From positions 26,667 through 90,666 of the forward strand of contig NZ_JNZY01000025.1 of NCBI RefSeq assembly GCF_000717655.1: DNA of 64,000 nucleotides. The letters run 5' to 3'. Positions within the stretch are counted from its first letter, which is position 1; each line of letters opens with the position of its first letter. The stretch is from Streptomyces katrae. Its GTDB lineage: Bacteria; Actinomycetota; Actinomycetes; Streptomycetales; Streptomycetaceae. Under the pieces are notes generated by a model, which ran no database searches, was not told the origin of the DNA, and was given only the letters and a program-made list of their open reading frames with translations. Shown here piece by piece: positions 1 through 8,811 of this stretch. The translations under genes were made by a program, and so were the position numbers.

Positions 1-679
1 CCGCTTCCGGGAGTCGCGAGAGCACGGTCGGATTCGCGATCTTGTAGCCGTTGAGGTGGAGGATGGGCAGCACCGCGCCGTCGTGGACGGGGTCGAGGAA
101 CTTGTTGGAGTGCCAGGAAGCAGCGAGCGGCCCCGTCTCCGCCTCGCCGTCACCGATGACGCACGCCACCAGGAGGTCAGGGTTGTCCAGCGCGGCGCCG
201 TACGCGTGCGACAGCGAGTACCCCAGTTCACCACCCTCGTGGATCGAACCGGGAGTTTCGGGCGCCACGTGGCTCGGCACCCCACCGGGAAAGGAGAACT
301 GCCGAAACAGGCGGCCCATGCCTTCCTCGTCCCGGCTCACGTCCGGGTAGGTCTCGCCGTAGCTCCCCTCCAGCCAGGAGTTGGCGAGCACGGCGGGACC
401 GCCGTGCCCAGGCCCCCAGATGCACAGGGCATCGAGACCACGACCTCGGATCACCCGGTTGAGATGGGTGTACACGAGATTCAGGCCGGGAGACGTGCCC
501 CAGTGCCCCAGCAGCCGCGGCTTGATGTCCTCCGCCTCCAGCGGCTTCCTCAGCAGCGGGTTGCCCATGAGGTAGATCTGCCCGGCCGACAGATAGTTCG
601 CCGCCCTCCAGTGGGCGTCGAGCGAGCTGAGCTCGTCGTCGGTCAGCGGTACGCCCTCCGGACGCTGGTCACTGCGCAT
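1..679 (-). CDS. xfp: Phosphoketolase (XFP family), N-terminal part, cut by window edge
   Basis: The 226 visible residues are the N-terminal thiamine-diphosphate domain of a D-xylulose 5-phosphate/fructose 6-phosphate phosphoketolase. These enzymes cleave sugar phosphates with inorganic phosphate to acetyl phosphate in the cytoplasm. The start is ATG at 679 ([17 protein letters not shown]), preceded by a GGGAGGAAG ribosome binding site. Family landmarks seen are [14 protein letters not shown] (about residues 24-37), [19 protein letters not shown] and the cofactor/magnesium loop [11 protein letters not shown]. The C-terminal two thirds lie outside the window. Phosphoketolases often sit with universal stress and dormancy-type genes in Streptomyces; the Acg-like nitroreductase and a stress-protein remnant follow on the other strand. 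Confidence 0.95.
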   Translation of the reverse strand, partial: MRSDQRPEGVPLTDDELSSLDAHWRAANYLSAGQIYLMGNPLLRKPLEAEDIKPRLLGHWGTSPGLNLVYTHLNRVIRGRGLDALCIWGPGHGGPAVLANSWLEGSYGETYPDVSRDEEGMGRLFRQFSFPGGVPSHVAPETPGSIHEGGELGYSLSHAYGAALDNPDLLVACVIGDGEAETGPLAASWHSNKFLDPVHDGAVLPILHLNGYKIANPTVLSRLPEA

Positions 680-1119
680 GCTTCCTCCCTCGTCGCGGTC
701 CCCCGCGGCCTGTGGACCGGACCGCCGGCATCGGGGGCGTGTGATCCCTGCGTCTGTAACGGATTCACCCCGACACGGCACGGTGACACAGGCAGAAGGC
801 CCCCAAGAAGGGCCGGATGGGCCATCCACAGATCCCGGCTTCCGCGCCCGGGCTCCGCGCCGTGATCACGGAACCGAACCAGCGGATACACAGGGTCACC
901 GCCTGCGCCGTGCTCACACCCGACGCCATCCGGCCCAGCGGTTCAGCAAGGGTGGGACCGGTCGAGGGCCGGCGGGCCGTCCTGCCCCTGCCCTCACACC
1001 GGCCGAGGGACGTTCAGCCCCCCCGGACGCAGCCCTTCGGCCCCTGCCGGTTCCTCCCGGCGGGTGGAGGCTGGAGGTGTGGCCACGAAGCGCACCCCTC
1101 GCCCCAGGGAGGACGGTCA

Positions 1120-1230
1120 TGAAAGGCAAGGTCACCGCCAGGGTCGCTGGCTCCCGGAGACCAATCGCCGCGGTGCACTGGGCTACCCCGCGAGGCGGAG
1201 CCCAGGAAGGCAGGATCACACGGCGCGCAT
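1120..1230 (+). pseudogene. Possible universal stress protein remnant (N-terminus only)
   Basis: An ATG at 1120 with a good GGGAGG ribosome binding site opens a frame reading MKGKVTARVAGSRRPIAAVH. This resembles the universal stress protein opening V-x-x-G-V-D-G-S-x-x-S-I-A-A-V-x-W-A. The D of the VDGS motif is A and the similarity fades after about 30 residues into unrelated arginine/proline-rich sequence. The likely reading is a decayed USP gene between phosphoketolase and nitroreductase. The rest of 680-1498 shows nothing else I can support. Confidence 0.35.
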
Positions 1231-1498
1231 GCCCGGGGCGGTCCGTCACGGGCGAGCGGCAGGGGCTCCTGCTCCGTGCCCGGTTCTTGACCGCCCGGCC
1301 CGAGGCTCCCCTGCACGGCGTGGTGGCGGCCGGAACGGGCACACGCACCCGGCCGCCTCGGACCGCCGCACCGGAGGGGACGCCCCCGCGGCGACCGGCG
1401 ACGCCGACTCCGCGTCGACGGGGGATGTCGGCGACCGATTCACGTCGCGGTGCCCCAGCCTCGACGCCGCAGCCCATGCCCCTCGGAAGGTGACCATC

Positions 1499-2479
1499 AT
1501 GCCCACCCGTAGACCGGACACGGACTCGGTGGAGTCCTGGGTGGCCGCTGCCACCGCGGCCCCGTCCATGCACAACGCCCAGCCCTGGCTGTTCCGCTAC
1601 ACGCGCGACAGCGGCGAGTTGCTGCTGACGATGGACCCGGAGCGGGCCATGCCGCAGACCGACCCCTCGACTCGTGGCCTGCACGTCGGCTGCGGCGCCG
1701 CGCTGTTCAACCTGCGCGTGGCCGCAGCCCACGCGGGTTGGGAGGCGCGAGTCCGGCCTCTGCCCGACCCAGCCGACCGGAAGCAACTGGCCGCCGTCAC
1801 CTTCGCCCCTGCCGGCACCGAGGACGAAGCGACCGCTCTGTACCCGGCGATCCGCAGGCGTCGAACCAGCAGGGAGCCGTTCTCGGACGAAGCGGTACCC
1901 CAGGCCGTACTCGACGGGTTGAGCGGTGCCGCTCGAGCGGAAGGCGCGCGTCTGACCTTTCCCGGCGCCTGGCAGGTACAGGCGATGCTCGACCTGCTGC
2001 GGAACGCCGAATACGCGGAGGCGCTGTCGCCCGAGGCACGGGACGAGATCGCCCGGTGGACCGGAACCGGGACCGAGGAGGAGACGCACGAGGGAGTGCC
2101 GTCCTCCGCGTTCGGCCCTCGCCGCTACGGCGGCGCGGCGCCCGTGCGTGACTTCGCCGGTGACCGCCCCGTCGAAGGCCGCCGTTCCGCCGTCTTCGAG
2201 CACTCACCCTGCCTGGCGGTCCTCGGTACCCGGGAAGACGGCCCGCAGGACTGGCTGCGAGCCGGACAGGCCATGGAACGCGTGCTGCTGCAGGCGACGC
2301 TGGACGGCCTCTCCACCTCCCTCAACTCCCAAGCCCTCGAGTGGCCGGAACTGCGCTGGGCAATGCGCGATCCGCTCTCCCCGACCGGATACCCCCAGAT
2401 GCTGCTCCGCCTGGGCTACGGCCCCGACGTGCCACCGACCCCGCGCAGACCGGTCTCCGACGTACTCGACGTCGTATAG
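1499..2479 (+). CDS. Acg-like nitroreductase family protein
   Basis: The product is 326 residues, starting at ATG 1499 with ribosome binding site GGAAGGTG. It has the arrangement of the Acg/Rv2032 group of FMN-binding nitroreductase-like proteins: SVESWVAAATAAPSMHNAQPW at residues 9-29, a central region with RRRTSREPFSDEAVP, and a C-terminal LLQATLDGLSTSLNSQALE segment ending in GYPQMLLRLGYG. In mycobacteria this group belongs to the hypoxia/dormancy regulon and may bind flavin without being a classical reductase. Its placement beside phosphoketolase and a stress-protein remnant suggests a similar low-oxygen role here, which is inference. The substrate is unknown. Confidence 0.85.
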   Translation: MPTRRPDTDSVESWVAAATAAPSMHNAQPWLFRYTRDSGELLLTMDPERAMPQTDPSTRGLHVGCGAALFNLRVAAAHAGWEARVRPLPDPADRKQLAAVTFAPAGTEDEATALYPAIRRRRTSREPFSDEAVPQAVLDGLSGAARAEGARLTFPGAWQVQAMLDLLRNAEYAEALSPEARDEIARWTGTGTEEETHEGVPSSAFGPRRYGGAAPVRDFAGDRPVEGRRSAVFEHSPCLAVLGTREDGPQDWLRAGQAMERVLLQATLDGLSTSLNSQALEWPELRWAMRDPLSPTGYPQMLLRLGYGPDVPPTPRRPVSDVLDVV

Positions 2480-2725
2480 GTCGCCGTCGGGCAACTGCTC
2501 CGCGGCGGCGACCAGGTCAAGGAAGCGGTCCTGGATTAGTAAGCGCCGCCGGGCCTGGAGGAGCACCCTGCCATCCGGGCCGGCCGGGGTGAAGAGGAGG
2601 GGCGGTGGCCGTCGAACTTCTGTTATGCGCTGCTGGACCGTCCGCCGCTTCGGCATCGCATCGCTCGGACCATGCCATGCGGAATCGACTCGTCTCTCTT
2701 CGAGAACCCTGGCACTCTGCCCCTC

Positions 2726-3469
2726 ATGCAGCATGTAGACCCCATCGACCAGGCGCGACGTCTCGTCCGCAGCCGTTTCCCGGAAGCGCTCTCCGTCGTC
2801 CTCGCCGGCTCCACGGCTACCGGAAGAGCCACTGCCAGCAGCGACCTGGACATCGCGGTGCTCATCGAGGATGGCGGCGCGACCTGCCGCGAGACGATCC
2901 GGTTCGAGGAACGTGTCGTAGAACTCTTCGTCCACACCCGTACCGGTCTCCTGGAGCTCTTCGCCGCAGACGTCGCCGCACGGCGGGCGGTGCTTCAGAA
3001 CATGTATGCCTCCGGTCTCGTTCTGGTCGACTCCAAGGGCGAGGCCGGGCGCGCTCGCGCGCTGGCCGAAGCGGACCTTCGTGAAGGTCCGCCTGCATTG
3101 GAACCAGAGACAATCGATACGAAACGTTACGGTCTGACGGATGCGCTGGACGACCTCGCTGACGCGAGCGACCCCGTCGAGCGTCTGGCCGTGGCCGGGT
3201 ACGTGGTCAATGCCGCCGCCGATCTGCTCTGCGACCACCATCACGCGTGGATCGGCGGCGGGAAGTGGTTCCCCCGCCGCCTGTTGGAAGCCGACCCACA
3301 CCGCGGAGCCGCCCTTCTCGAAGGACACCACCGCTTGTGCGGCTCAGGCGAGCCCACAGCACTGATCAGCGCAGCCTCGACGGTGCTCGACCTCGTCGGC
3401 GGCCCCCTCCGCGAGGGCTACCGCAGAAACTGGCACGGCACCATCGACTCGGTTGCCGCGACGCGCTAA
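2726..3469 (+). CDS. Nucleotidyltransferase-domain protein (MNT/antibiotic NTase-like)
   Basis: This 247-residue protein has the pol-beta nucleotidyltransferase signature: G-S at residues 28-29 (AGSTATGRATASSDLDIAV) followed by D40 and D42, the two metal-binding aspartates. A third acidic strand around VVELFVHTRTGLLELF is plausible. The C-terminal half is helical, as in aminoglycoside-type or minimal nucleotidyltransferases. I chose ATG 2726 (MQHVDPIDQARRL) because the domain begins there. There is no convincing ribosome binding site, and an in-frame ATG at 2672 is an alternative. No HEPN partner gene is adjacent. The substrate is unknown. Confidence 0.7.
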   Translation: MQHVDPIDQARRLVRSRFPEALSVVLAGSTATGRATASSDLDIAVLIEDGGATCRETIRFEERVVELFVHTRTGLLELFAADVAARRAVLQNMYASGLVLVDSKGEAGRARALAEADLREGPPALEPETIDTKRYGLTDALDDLADASDPVERLAVAGYVVNAAADLLCDHHHAWIGGGKWFPRRLLEADPHRGAALLEGHHRLCGSGEPTALISAASTVLDLVGGPLREGYRRNWHGTIDSVAATR

Positions 3470-3570
3470 CGAGACCGCCAACACCGCAGCGGACAACTGG
3501 CAACCCCGTCCATAACTTCTGCTCCAAGGCCAGACCGCCCGCCAAGACGCCAGGACCGGGGACGGACTCG

Positions 3571-3624
3571 GCGGCCTGGGCGGCCTGGGCGGCCTGGGCG
3601 GCCTGGGCGGCCTGGGCGGCCTGG
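3571..3624. repeat. Tandem repeat, six perfect copies of a 9-bp unit (gcggcctgg)
   Basis: Six identical head-to-tail copies occupy exactly 54 bases in the gap between the nucleotidyltransferase gene and the FG-GAP gene. The unit is a multiple of three, so any frame through it is open and gives a low-complexity peptide such as (AAW)n. No gene is supported here. The rest of 3470-3964 holds nothing recognisable. Confidence 0.95.
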
Positions 3625-3964
3625 GCGAGCATCGGCTCGAAGGGCGGGGGCTGACCACTCGGGGGCGGCCTCCCTCACCGCTTGTTTCGGGCCTGGCACC
3701 CGACAACCTCCCCCGGCCAGGCATGCATCGCCTGCGGGTACGGCCAGAGGGCCCTGCCAAGTCAGGCTCCAGGGTGGGCCGGCTACTTCCAGCTAGCGTG
3801 ATTCGTTCGAACTGCGCGTCTGGCGCAACGACCGCCTCCCCGCCGTCCCGGGGTGGCCCCCGGCCGGCTCACGCGCGGGCCCGAGTCGGGCGCGGGCCCG
3901 GTCGCCGGCCGGGGCCGGCGGGCGGGCCCGCGCCGTCGCTCTCGGCGGCTCGGGGCCGCTGGGG

Positions 3965-5746
3965 TCAGAGCATGTTCTTGTAGATGTTCCACCCGGTGCC
4001 GAACTTCACCCGGGGGGCGAAGGTAGCGGTGCCGCTCTTGCCCGTCGAGGTGTACGTGTACACGTCGCCTCCCGGGAGCCGGGCCATCAGGTCGCCCTTG
4101 CTGTCACCGTTGATGTCGCCCGGGACGAACAGCGTGTCGTACTGGCTGAAGCCGCTGCCGACCTGCTCCCGGGCGGCGAAGGGCGCGCTGGCCGTGCCGG
4201 TGCCCTTGTAGAGGAAGAGACCGCCGGCGGTGTCCCGGGCGAGCAGGTCGGGTCGCCCGTCCCCGGAGTAGTCGCCCGCGCCGACGAGGGTGTTGTAGGC
4301 GTTCCAGCCGGCGCCGACCTTGATGCGCGTGCCGAACTTCGTGTACGGCAGGCCGTCACCGGGGTGCAGCCACAGGACGCCGGCGGAGTCACGGCTGACG
4401 AGGTCGCCCTTCCCGTCGCCGGTGAGGTCGCCGGGGCCGGCCATCATGGTGTAGTTCCACGACGTGCTGACCTTCACGCCGCGGACGTAGAGGTCGGTGC
4501 CGATGTTCTGCACGTAGCTGGCGTGGTTGTGGCTGTTGAGGCCCGTGGCGTACGTGTTGCGGGAGCCGGGCGTCTCCCTGCCGGCCTCGTACGGCGGCGA
4601 GTAGTAGGTGCTGTTGGCCAGGGCGTGGTACTTGACCAGGACGTTGTCAGTCTGGGTCATCACGTTCTGGCCCTTGCCGAAGAGCGATGTGGTGCCCGCG
4701 CCGACGATGAACTTGTTGAGTTCGTAGCCGCTGCCGAAGTAGGCGGGTGCGGCGAACTTGCCGCCGCCGATCGACTTGAACCAGTACTCCACGCCGTCGT
4801 GGTTGCGGGCGAGCAGGTCGCTGCGGCCGTCGCCGTCGCCGTCGTCCGAGCCGGTGATCACGTTGTACGTGTTCCAGCCGGTGCCGACCTTGACGGCGGG
4901 CTTGAGCGGGGCCGTGGCGCTGCCGGCTCCCTTGTGGAACCACAGCTCGCCGGCCAGGGTACGGGTGAGGACGTCGCCGATGCCGTCACCGTCGACGTCA
5001 TTGGCGCCCACGACCTGGTCGTAGATCCCCCAGCCGGAGCCGACCTTGACCCGGGAGTTGAAGGGCTTGCTGACCGTCCCGGTTCCGGTGTACAGCCACA
5101 GGTCACCGGCGGGGTCCCGGGCCAGCAGATCGGGGCGGCGGTCGCCGGTCAGATCGCCGGTGGCGATGAGGCGGTTGTAGATCTGCCAGCCGCGGCCCGA
5201 CCACAGGGGCGCCGAGGTGCTCTTCACACCCGCCTCGTAGAGCGTGAGCACGCCGTCGAACGTGAGTGAGAGGAGTTCGGGCCGGGTGGTGCCGCCGACG
5301 TCGCCGACCGGCAGTAGGTCCTTGAACGAGGCCTCGGGATCCGGATCGGTCTTGATGATCGTGTAGTCGCTCCAGGCCTTGATCGATGACAGGTAGACCG
5401 CCGTGACCTGGTCGTACTCCATGACGATCATGTCGCTGACGCCGTCGCCGTCGACGTCGTGCCGCGGCTTGGCGGCGGCGGCCACTTGGGCCGGGACCCT
5501 GGCCGGCATGACGACGGTCGGGAGTCCTTGGCCGCCGGCCGTTCCGGTCACGGCCGACGGACCCGGCGCCGGCACGGCCGGGCTCGGCACGGCCAAGCTC
5601 GGTGCGGCGATACTCGGCGTGCCCAGGCTCGGCGCGGCGATGCTCGGCGCGGCGGCCAGAGCGCCGGCGGCCAGGACGAGAACGCTCCCGGCGGCCAGGG
5701 CGCGCAGCCGTCTGCGCTGCGGTGACGTGCGATGCGATGTAGTCAA
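3965..5746 (-). CDS. Secreted FG-GAP/VCBS repeat protein
   Basis: The product is about 593 residues. It has a basic N-terminus and hydrophobic signal peptide (QRRRLRALAAGSVLVLAAGA), then a proline/serine/alanine spacer of imperfect short repeats (APSIAAPSLGTPSIAAPSL), then an FG-GAP-like beta-propeller region. At least seven calcium-loop-type motifs are visible: DVDGDGVSD, DLTGDRRPD, DVDGDGIGD, DGDGDGRSD, DLTGDGKGD, DYSGDGRPD and DINGDSKGD. They alternate with LLARD-type strands and GxGWxxYN turns. It is probably exported; a binding or enzymatic partner is not evident. I prefer TTG 5746, which directly follows an AGGGGGG ribosome binding site, over the in-frame GTG 5788, which has none. Confidence 0.85.
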   Translation of the reverse strand: MTTSHRTSPQRRRLRALAAGSVLVLAAGALAAAPSIAAPSLGTPSIAAPSLAVPSPAVPAPGPSAVTGTAGGQGLPTVVMPARVPAQVAAAAKPRHDVDGDGVSDMIVMEYDQVTAVYLSSIKAWSDYTIIKTDPDPEASFKDLLPVGDVGGTTRPELLSLTFDGVLTLYEAGVKSTSAPLWSGRGWQIYNRLIATGDLTGDRRPDLLARDPAGDLWLYTGTGTVSKPFNSRVKVGSGWGIYDQVVGANDVDGDGIGDVLTRTLAGELWFHKGAGSATAPLKPAVKVGTGWNTYNVITGSDDGDGDGRSDLLARNHDGVEYWFKSIGGGKFAAPAYFGSGYELNKFIVGAGTTSLFGKGQNVMTQTDNVLVKYHALANSTYYSPPYEAGRETPGSRNTYATGLNSHNHASYVQNIGTDLYVRGVKVSTSWNYTMMAGPGDLTGDGKGDLVSRDSAGVLWLHPGDGLPYTKFGTRIKVGAGWNAYNTLVGAGDYSGDGRPDLLARDTAGGLFLYKGTGTASAPFAAREQVGSGFSQYDTLFVPGDINGDSKGDLMARLPGGDVYTYTSTGKSGTATFAPRVKFGTGWNIYKNML

Positions 5747-5970
5747 GATCCCCCCTGAGGATCGAGCCGTGGGGCTCTGCCCCGGCACACGTCACATGTG
5801 TGTCCGGTATCACGCGTCCGTGCGTGAACGGCCCCCCGCTTCCGTCCGTGCACGCTGAGCCCCGTCACCGACGTTCACGCCGGCACGATCACTCCGGTTC
5901 CCGTTCCCGGCAGATCAGTTGGGCTTTCTGCACCGGGCGTGTGAGGACGACGTGCCGGCGCGTCTCCTGC

Positions 5971-6270
5971 TCAGGGGCCGGCGGTCAGGTGCACGTGGAC
6001 GGTCTTGCCGCCCTCGGAGACCGGCCGGACCTCCACCGCGTCGGCCAGCCAGCGCGTTGCGGCGGGGGCGGGCGCCGTCCCGGCCAGTGGCCGTGGCGCC
6101 GTTGAGCGTGACGCGGTGCGCTGGCTGCCCTTGCGGGTCGTACTGCGTGACGGTCAGATCCGGGTGCTCCTCGTCGGGCTTCTGCTCCGCCAAGATCTTC
6201 TTGACCCAGCCGGTGAAGGCGGGACTCTGGTCCCTCCCGCGCACGACGGTGATGTCCGCAGGTTGCTCAT
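5971..6270 (-). pseudogene. Frameshifted remnant resembling a gp19-type tail-tube protein
   Basis: On the minus strand one frame reads ITVVRGRDQSPAFTGWVKKI, then DLTVTQYDPQGQPAHRVTLN. A neighbouring frame, entered at about 6080, continues TRWLADAVEVRPVSEGGKTV to a stop at 5971. Joined, the order (RG, a tryptophan helix, a TV..D..G.P strand, then a final A.E.V strand) resembles T4 gp19-like tail-tube proteins found in phages and contractile injection systems. No start codon is visible, and a 7-bp tandem repeat abuts the 5' end. The family call is tentative; the frame switch within a coherent protein is the firmer observation. Confidence 0.4.
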
Positions 6271-6300
6271 GACCGGTCTGCTTCCTGGCCTGCCTTCCGA

Positions 6301-6340
6301 CGCCTGCCGCCTGCCGCCTGCCGCCTGCCGCCTGCCGCCT
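6301..6340. repeat. Tandem repeat of a 7-bp unit (cgcctgc), 5.7 copies
   Basis: Five perfect copies plus a partial sixth lie immediately upstream of the -35 box of the secreted-protein gene at 6420. The 7-bp period would shift any reading frame when the copy number changes, which could explain the missing 5' end of the minus-strand remnant next to it. Confidence 0.95.
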
Positions 6341-6369
6341 TGACGATCTTGTCGGATGGCGGCTACCTT
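6340..6369 (+). promoter_or_regulatory. Housekeeping-type promoter for the 6420 gene
   Basis: TTGACG (6340-6345) and TACCTT (6364-6369) are separated by 18 bases, matching the Streptomyces vegetative consensus. The ATG at 6420 follows with a GGGGAG ribosome binding site. Confidence 0.65.
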
Positions 6370-6419
6370 CCCTTCTTTTCGACTATTGCCCCAAATGGGG
6401 TGAAGATACGGGGAGTTCT

Positions 6420-6866
6420 ATGTCCAAGGTCCTGAGAAGCCTTGTCGTCCTGATGTCCGCTCTGACGCTCGCCTTCGTTGCGGCGGGTCCCGCCTCGGCC
6501 GCGACCTGGGGCAGCCCCAATCTCTCGGGCAGCCGGGCGTGCAGCGCGAAGCAGTACCACCGTGGGACCCCTACGGTGGTGATGTACGCCTGCTACGTCC
6601 TGGTACCCAACTCGAGGACCAAGGTCGTGATGATTGTCGGCAACGGTGGAGGCAAGGCTGTCCCGATCGGCGGCGAGATCACCACCATGGACGGTTCGAG
6701 CGACACCTGCCCCAATAGCTATCTCAGCGCGAAGAAGAGCACCGGGTGTTATGCCCGGGCCACCGAAGTCAACTGCAACTACTTGCACGGCACGGTGACG
6801 CTGAGGATCAACGGTGTCTCGCACACGATGCGCACCCCCAAGTTCAATGCCGGGAACGGTTGCTGA
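6420..6866 (+). CDS. Small secreted cysteine-containing protein (paralogue of the 8812-9273 product)
   Basis: This 148-residue protein has a clear Sec signal peptide (MSKVLRSLVVLMSALTLAFV, cleavage near ASA-AT at about residue 28). The mature part holds six cysteines and a conserved TCPNSYLS segment. Start ATG 6420 follows GGGGAG at good spacing, and a promoter is visible upstream. The mature region resembles the product of 8812-9273: both have a ...C(Y/I)(V/I)... strand, a central glycine-containing turn, then DCPTTYLS/TCPNSYLS and a final cysteine pair. I recognise no named family. It is probably extracellular, and the cysteines are likely disulphide-bonded. Confidence 0.75.
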   Translation: MSKVLRSLVVLMSALTLAFVAAGPASAATWGSPNLSGSRACSAKQYHRGTPTVVMYACYVLVPNSRTKVVMIVGNGGGKAVPIGGEITTMDGSSDTCPNSYLSAKKSTGCYARATEVNCNYLHGTVTLRINGVSHTMRTPKFNAGNGC

Positions 6867-7018
6867 CGTTCAGCGCAGTGGCCGGAGGGCTGCAAGCCCG
6901 GCTTGAAGCACGGCGGCTTACCGTCACGCCGGCAAGTACGGCGAAGAAGACAAGGAGCGCTGGATTCGCATCCATGTCCGTCGGCGCATCGCGGGCACGG
7001 CCCTGACCGTTTCACGAC

Positions 7019-7054
7019 AGCGCGGGCCGCCACCGGGTGCTGGCGGCCCGCGCT
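7019..7054. terminator. Strong hairpin, 14-bp perfect stem
   Basis: Arms 7019-7032 and 7041-7054 are perfectly complementary around an 8-base loop. There is no U-tract, as is usual in Streptomyces. It lies about 150 bases after the 6420 gene and probably ends that transcript. Confidence 0.75.
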
Positions 7055-7331
7055 GGGGACGTCGGAGGCGGTCTCTCGAGCGGAGGACCGCAGGAGCTTT
7101 GACAAAGGGTTGCTGCCCGCCAGCTTGCCAGCTCGAAGGCCGGGTTCGCGTTCAGTGACGCATCGTCCTTCGAGAGCCGGGTGACCTCCGTGCCCCGTTC
7201 ATCAGTGAAGAGGTGCCCCGTGTCTCCGTGGTATCGGCGTCGTCCGCGACGAGGGCTGAGCGACCGTCGGCCTCTACGAGTGAGTCCGAGGTCTTCGAGT
7301 GCATGAAAGCGAGGGTCTCGTTGATCCGTTT

Positions 7332-7528
7332 GTGACGACAGATCTCGAAACCCTCGCGACAGCGCTTTACGTGAAGAACTGCTGACGGTGGCCGTGATGC
7401 AGGCCGTCCTCGGGTTCGCCTCCGAAGCTGGGTGGATGCGGTTCGCCCGCTGCCGGCTGGCAGCAGCGTTCCTCTACGTGCCCGGCCAGTCCGGCTACGA
7501 CAAGGGACGTGCTCACACTGGCAGGTGA
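7332..7528 (+). pseudogene. Transposase remnant (DDE family) with internal deletion
   Basis: GTG at 7332 opens VTTDLETLATALYVK, the characteristic N-terminus of a common Streptomyces DDE transposase. It then jumps frame into ELLTVAVMQAVLGFASEAGW and ends in FLYVPGQSGYDKG before a stop at 7526-7528. Roughly 20-25 residues are missing at the junction and the whole catalytic C-terminus is gone. The 3' end overlaps the last codons of the convergent hydrolase gene, so insertion and deletion have trimmed this junction. The remaining part of 6867-7331 shows only the hairpin at 7019. Confidence 0.7.
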
Positions 7529-8646
7529 CGGGCGAAGAACGACCGTACGAGGTAGCGAACGGCGGGCACGGTGACGCGCGGGCCGGCCCGACCGACCATG
7601 GCGGCGCGTCCGGCATCGGTCATCAGGCCGGCCGTGTGGAGCTGTGGAACGAGGGCCGCGTAGTCGGTGAAGACCCAGTGCGCGGTGTCGTCGAGCTGCC
7701 GCCGGGTGACGGGGCCCGCGTGAGCGAGGAGGGCTGCCCAGGACCGGTCCAGCCTGCCGTCGGGGAAGCCGTCGGTGCCGGCCAGGAGCAGCGGCCGGTC
7801 CGTCCCCTGCCGCGCCACCGGCAACAGTTCGCCGTCCATCTGGTCGAGGTATCCCTCCAGGTTGACGGCGGCAGCGATCCGCCGGTCCTCGTGGAGCGCC
7901 TGCGCGGCCGCGGTGCCGCCCGCGGAGTGCCCGTAGACCCCGGCCCGGTCCAGCCCGAGGGTGTCGAGGACGAAGCGGAGGTCGGCGACCCGGGTGTCGA
8001 TCATGGTGCGGAAGGTTGCTGCGTCGATGTCCGGGCGTAGCACGGTCGTCCGGATCCGGGGGCGTTCCGGTCGCCCGTCGGGGAACTCCACCTCGCTCGC
8101 GTCGCCGGGGTGGTCAACGGTGACGACGGTCCAGCCCTGTGAGGCGAGGTCGATCGCCAGGGAGCTGCCCATCGTGCGGGCGTCGCCGCCGCCGGGGCTG
8201 TAGAGCAGCACGGGGCGCCGGCCGGGAAGCGGCGGGGCGCCGGCTCGGGCATGGGTGAGGGTCGCCGCCCAGTCCACTCCGGCCGCCGGCAGGTGCGGAC
8301 GTATCAGGTGGGCGAGGTCGGCGAACTCGCCGGCGGCGCCGGGCGTGAGCTGCGGAGCGCGCGCGAAGCCACGGCCGGGGACGGCTGGCCGCAGGACGGT
8401 GACCATGAGCTCCCGTACGCCGATTCCGGGCTCCCACGGGTCGTTGCGGGAGCGGTCCACGAGGTGAAGGACCCGGGCGCCGACGGAGTACGGGCCGGTG
8501 GGCGCCGGCAGCCGGAGGCGGGGCGCGCCGGAACGGCCTGAGGCCGAGGCGGCGCCAGGAGCGGCGGTCGCAAGGAACAGGGCGGCCGCACCGGCGAGGG
8601 CGCCCTGAACAAGGCACCGGCGACCGGGTGTGAAGGAGGAGTTCAT
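7513..8646 (-). CDS. Exported alpha/beta hydrolase (PAF-acetylhydrolase/lipase-like)
   Basis: The protein is 377 residues and has an N-terminal twin-arginine-like signal (PGRRCLVQGALAGAAALFLA, cleavage near ASA). The alpha/beta hydrolase core has an oxyanion region around LLYSPGGGDART, VVTVDHPGDAS, the nucleophile elbow GVYGHSAGGTAAAQ, a likely acidic residue in LLLAGTDGFPD and the histidine in DDTAHWVFTDY. This layout matches the bacterial PAF-acetylhydrolase/dienelactone-type esterases. ATG 8646 is preferred because AGG lies about nine bases upstream; ATG 8655 is in frame but has no spacing for a site. The substrate is unknown, probably a lipid or ester outside the cell. Confidence 0.8.
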   Translation of the reverse strand: MNSSFTPGRRCLVQGALAGAAALFLATAAPGAASASGRSGAPRLRLPAPTGPYSVGARVLHLVDRSRNDPWEPGIGVRELMVTVLRPAVPGRGFARAPQLTPGAAGEFADLAHLIRPHLPAAGVDWAATLTHARAGAPPLPGRRPVLLYSPGGGDARTMGSSLAIDLASQGWTVVTVDHPGDASEVEFPDGRPERPRIRTTVLRPDIDAATFRTMIDTRVADLRFVLDTLGLDRAGVYGHSAGGTAAAQALHEDRRIAAAVNLEGYLDQMDGELLPVARQGTDRPLLLAGTDGFPDGRLDRSWAALLAHAGPVTRRQLDDTAHWVFTDYAALVPQLHTAGLMTDAGRAAMVGRAGPRVTVPAVRYLVRSFFARHLPV

Positions 8647-8811
8647 TGACGACATCCTGAGAGCGGCGGGAAGTTTGCTATGCCGGCCAGCGCGGTGATC
8701 CGCGCGATGGCGTCCTCCCAACTGCCATCCGGCCGGGAGGGTCGCATCAGGTCCGGCCCTCGTCCCGGATCAGGCCAGGACGAGGGCTGTTCACCTGTCA
8801 AGTGGCGGTGC

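Noticed and set aside
940..1000. Possible dormancy-type (DosR/DevR) box upstream of the nitroreductase
   Set aside because: Only loosely similar to the consensus and not a clean dyad.
914..2203. Long minus-strand open frame opposite the nitroreductase gene
   Set aside because: Arginine/glycine-rich shadow of the real gene with no motifs or ribosome site.
4364..5269. Long plus-strand frame opposite the FG-GAP gene
   Set aside because: Valine/alanine/glycine-rich mirror of the repeats on the other strand.
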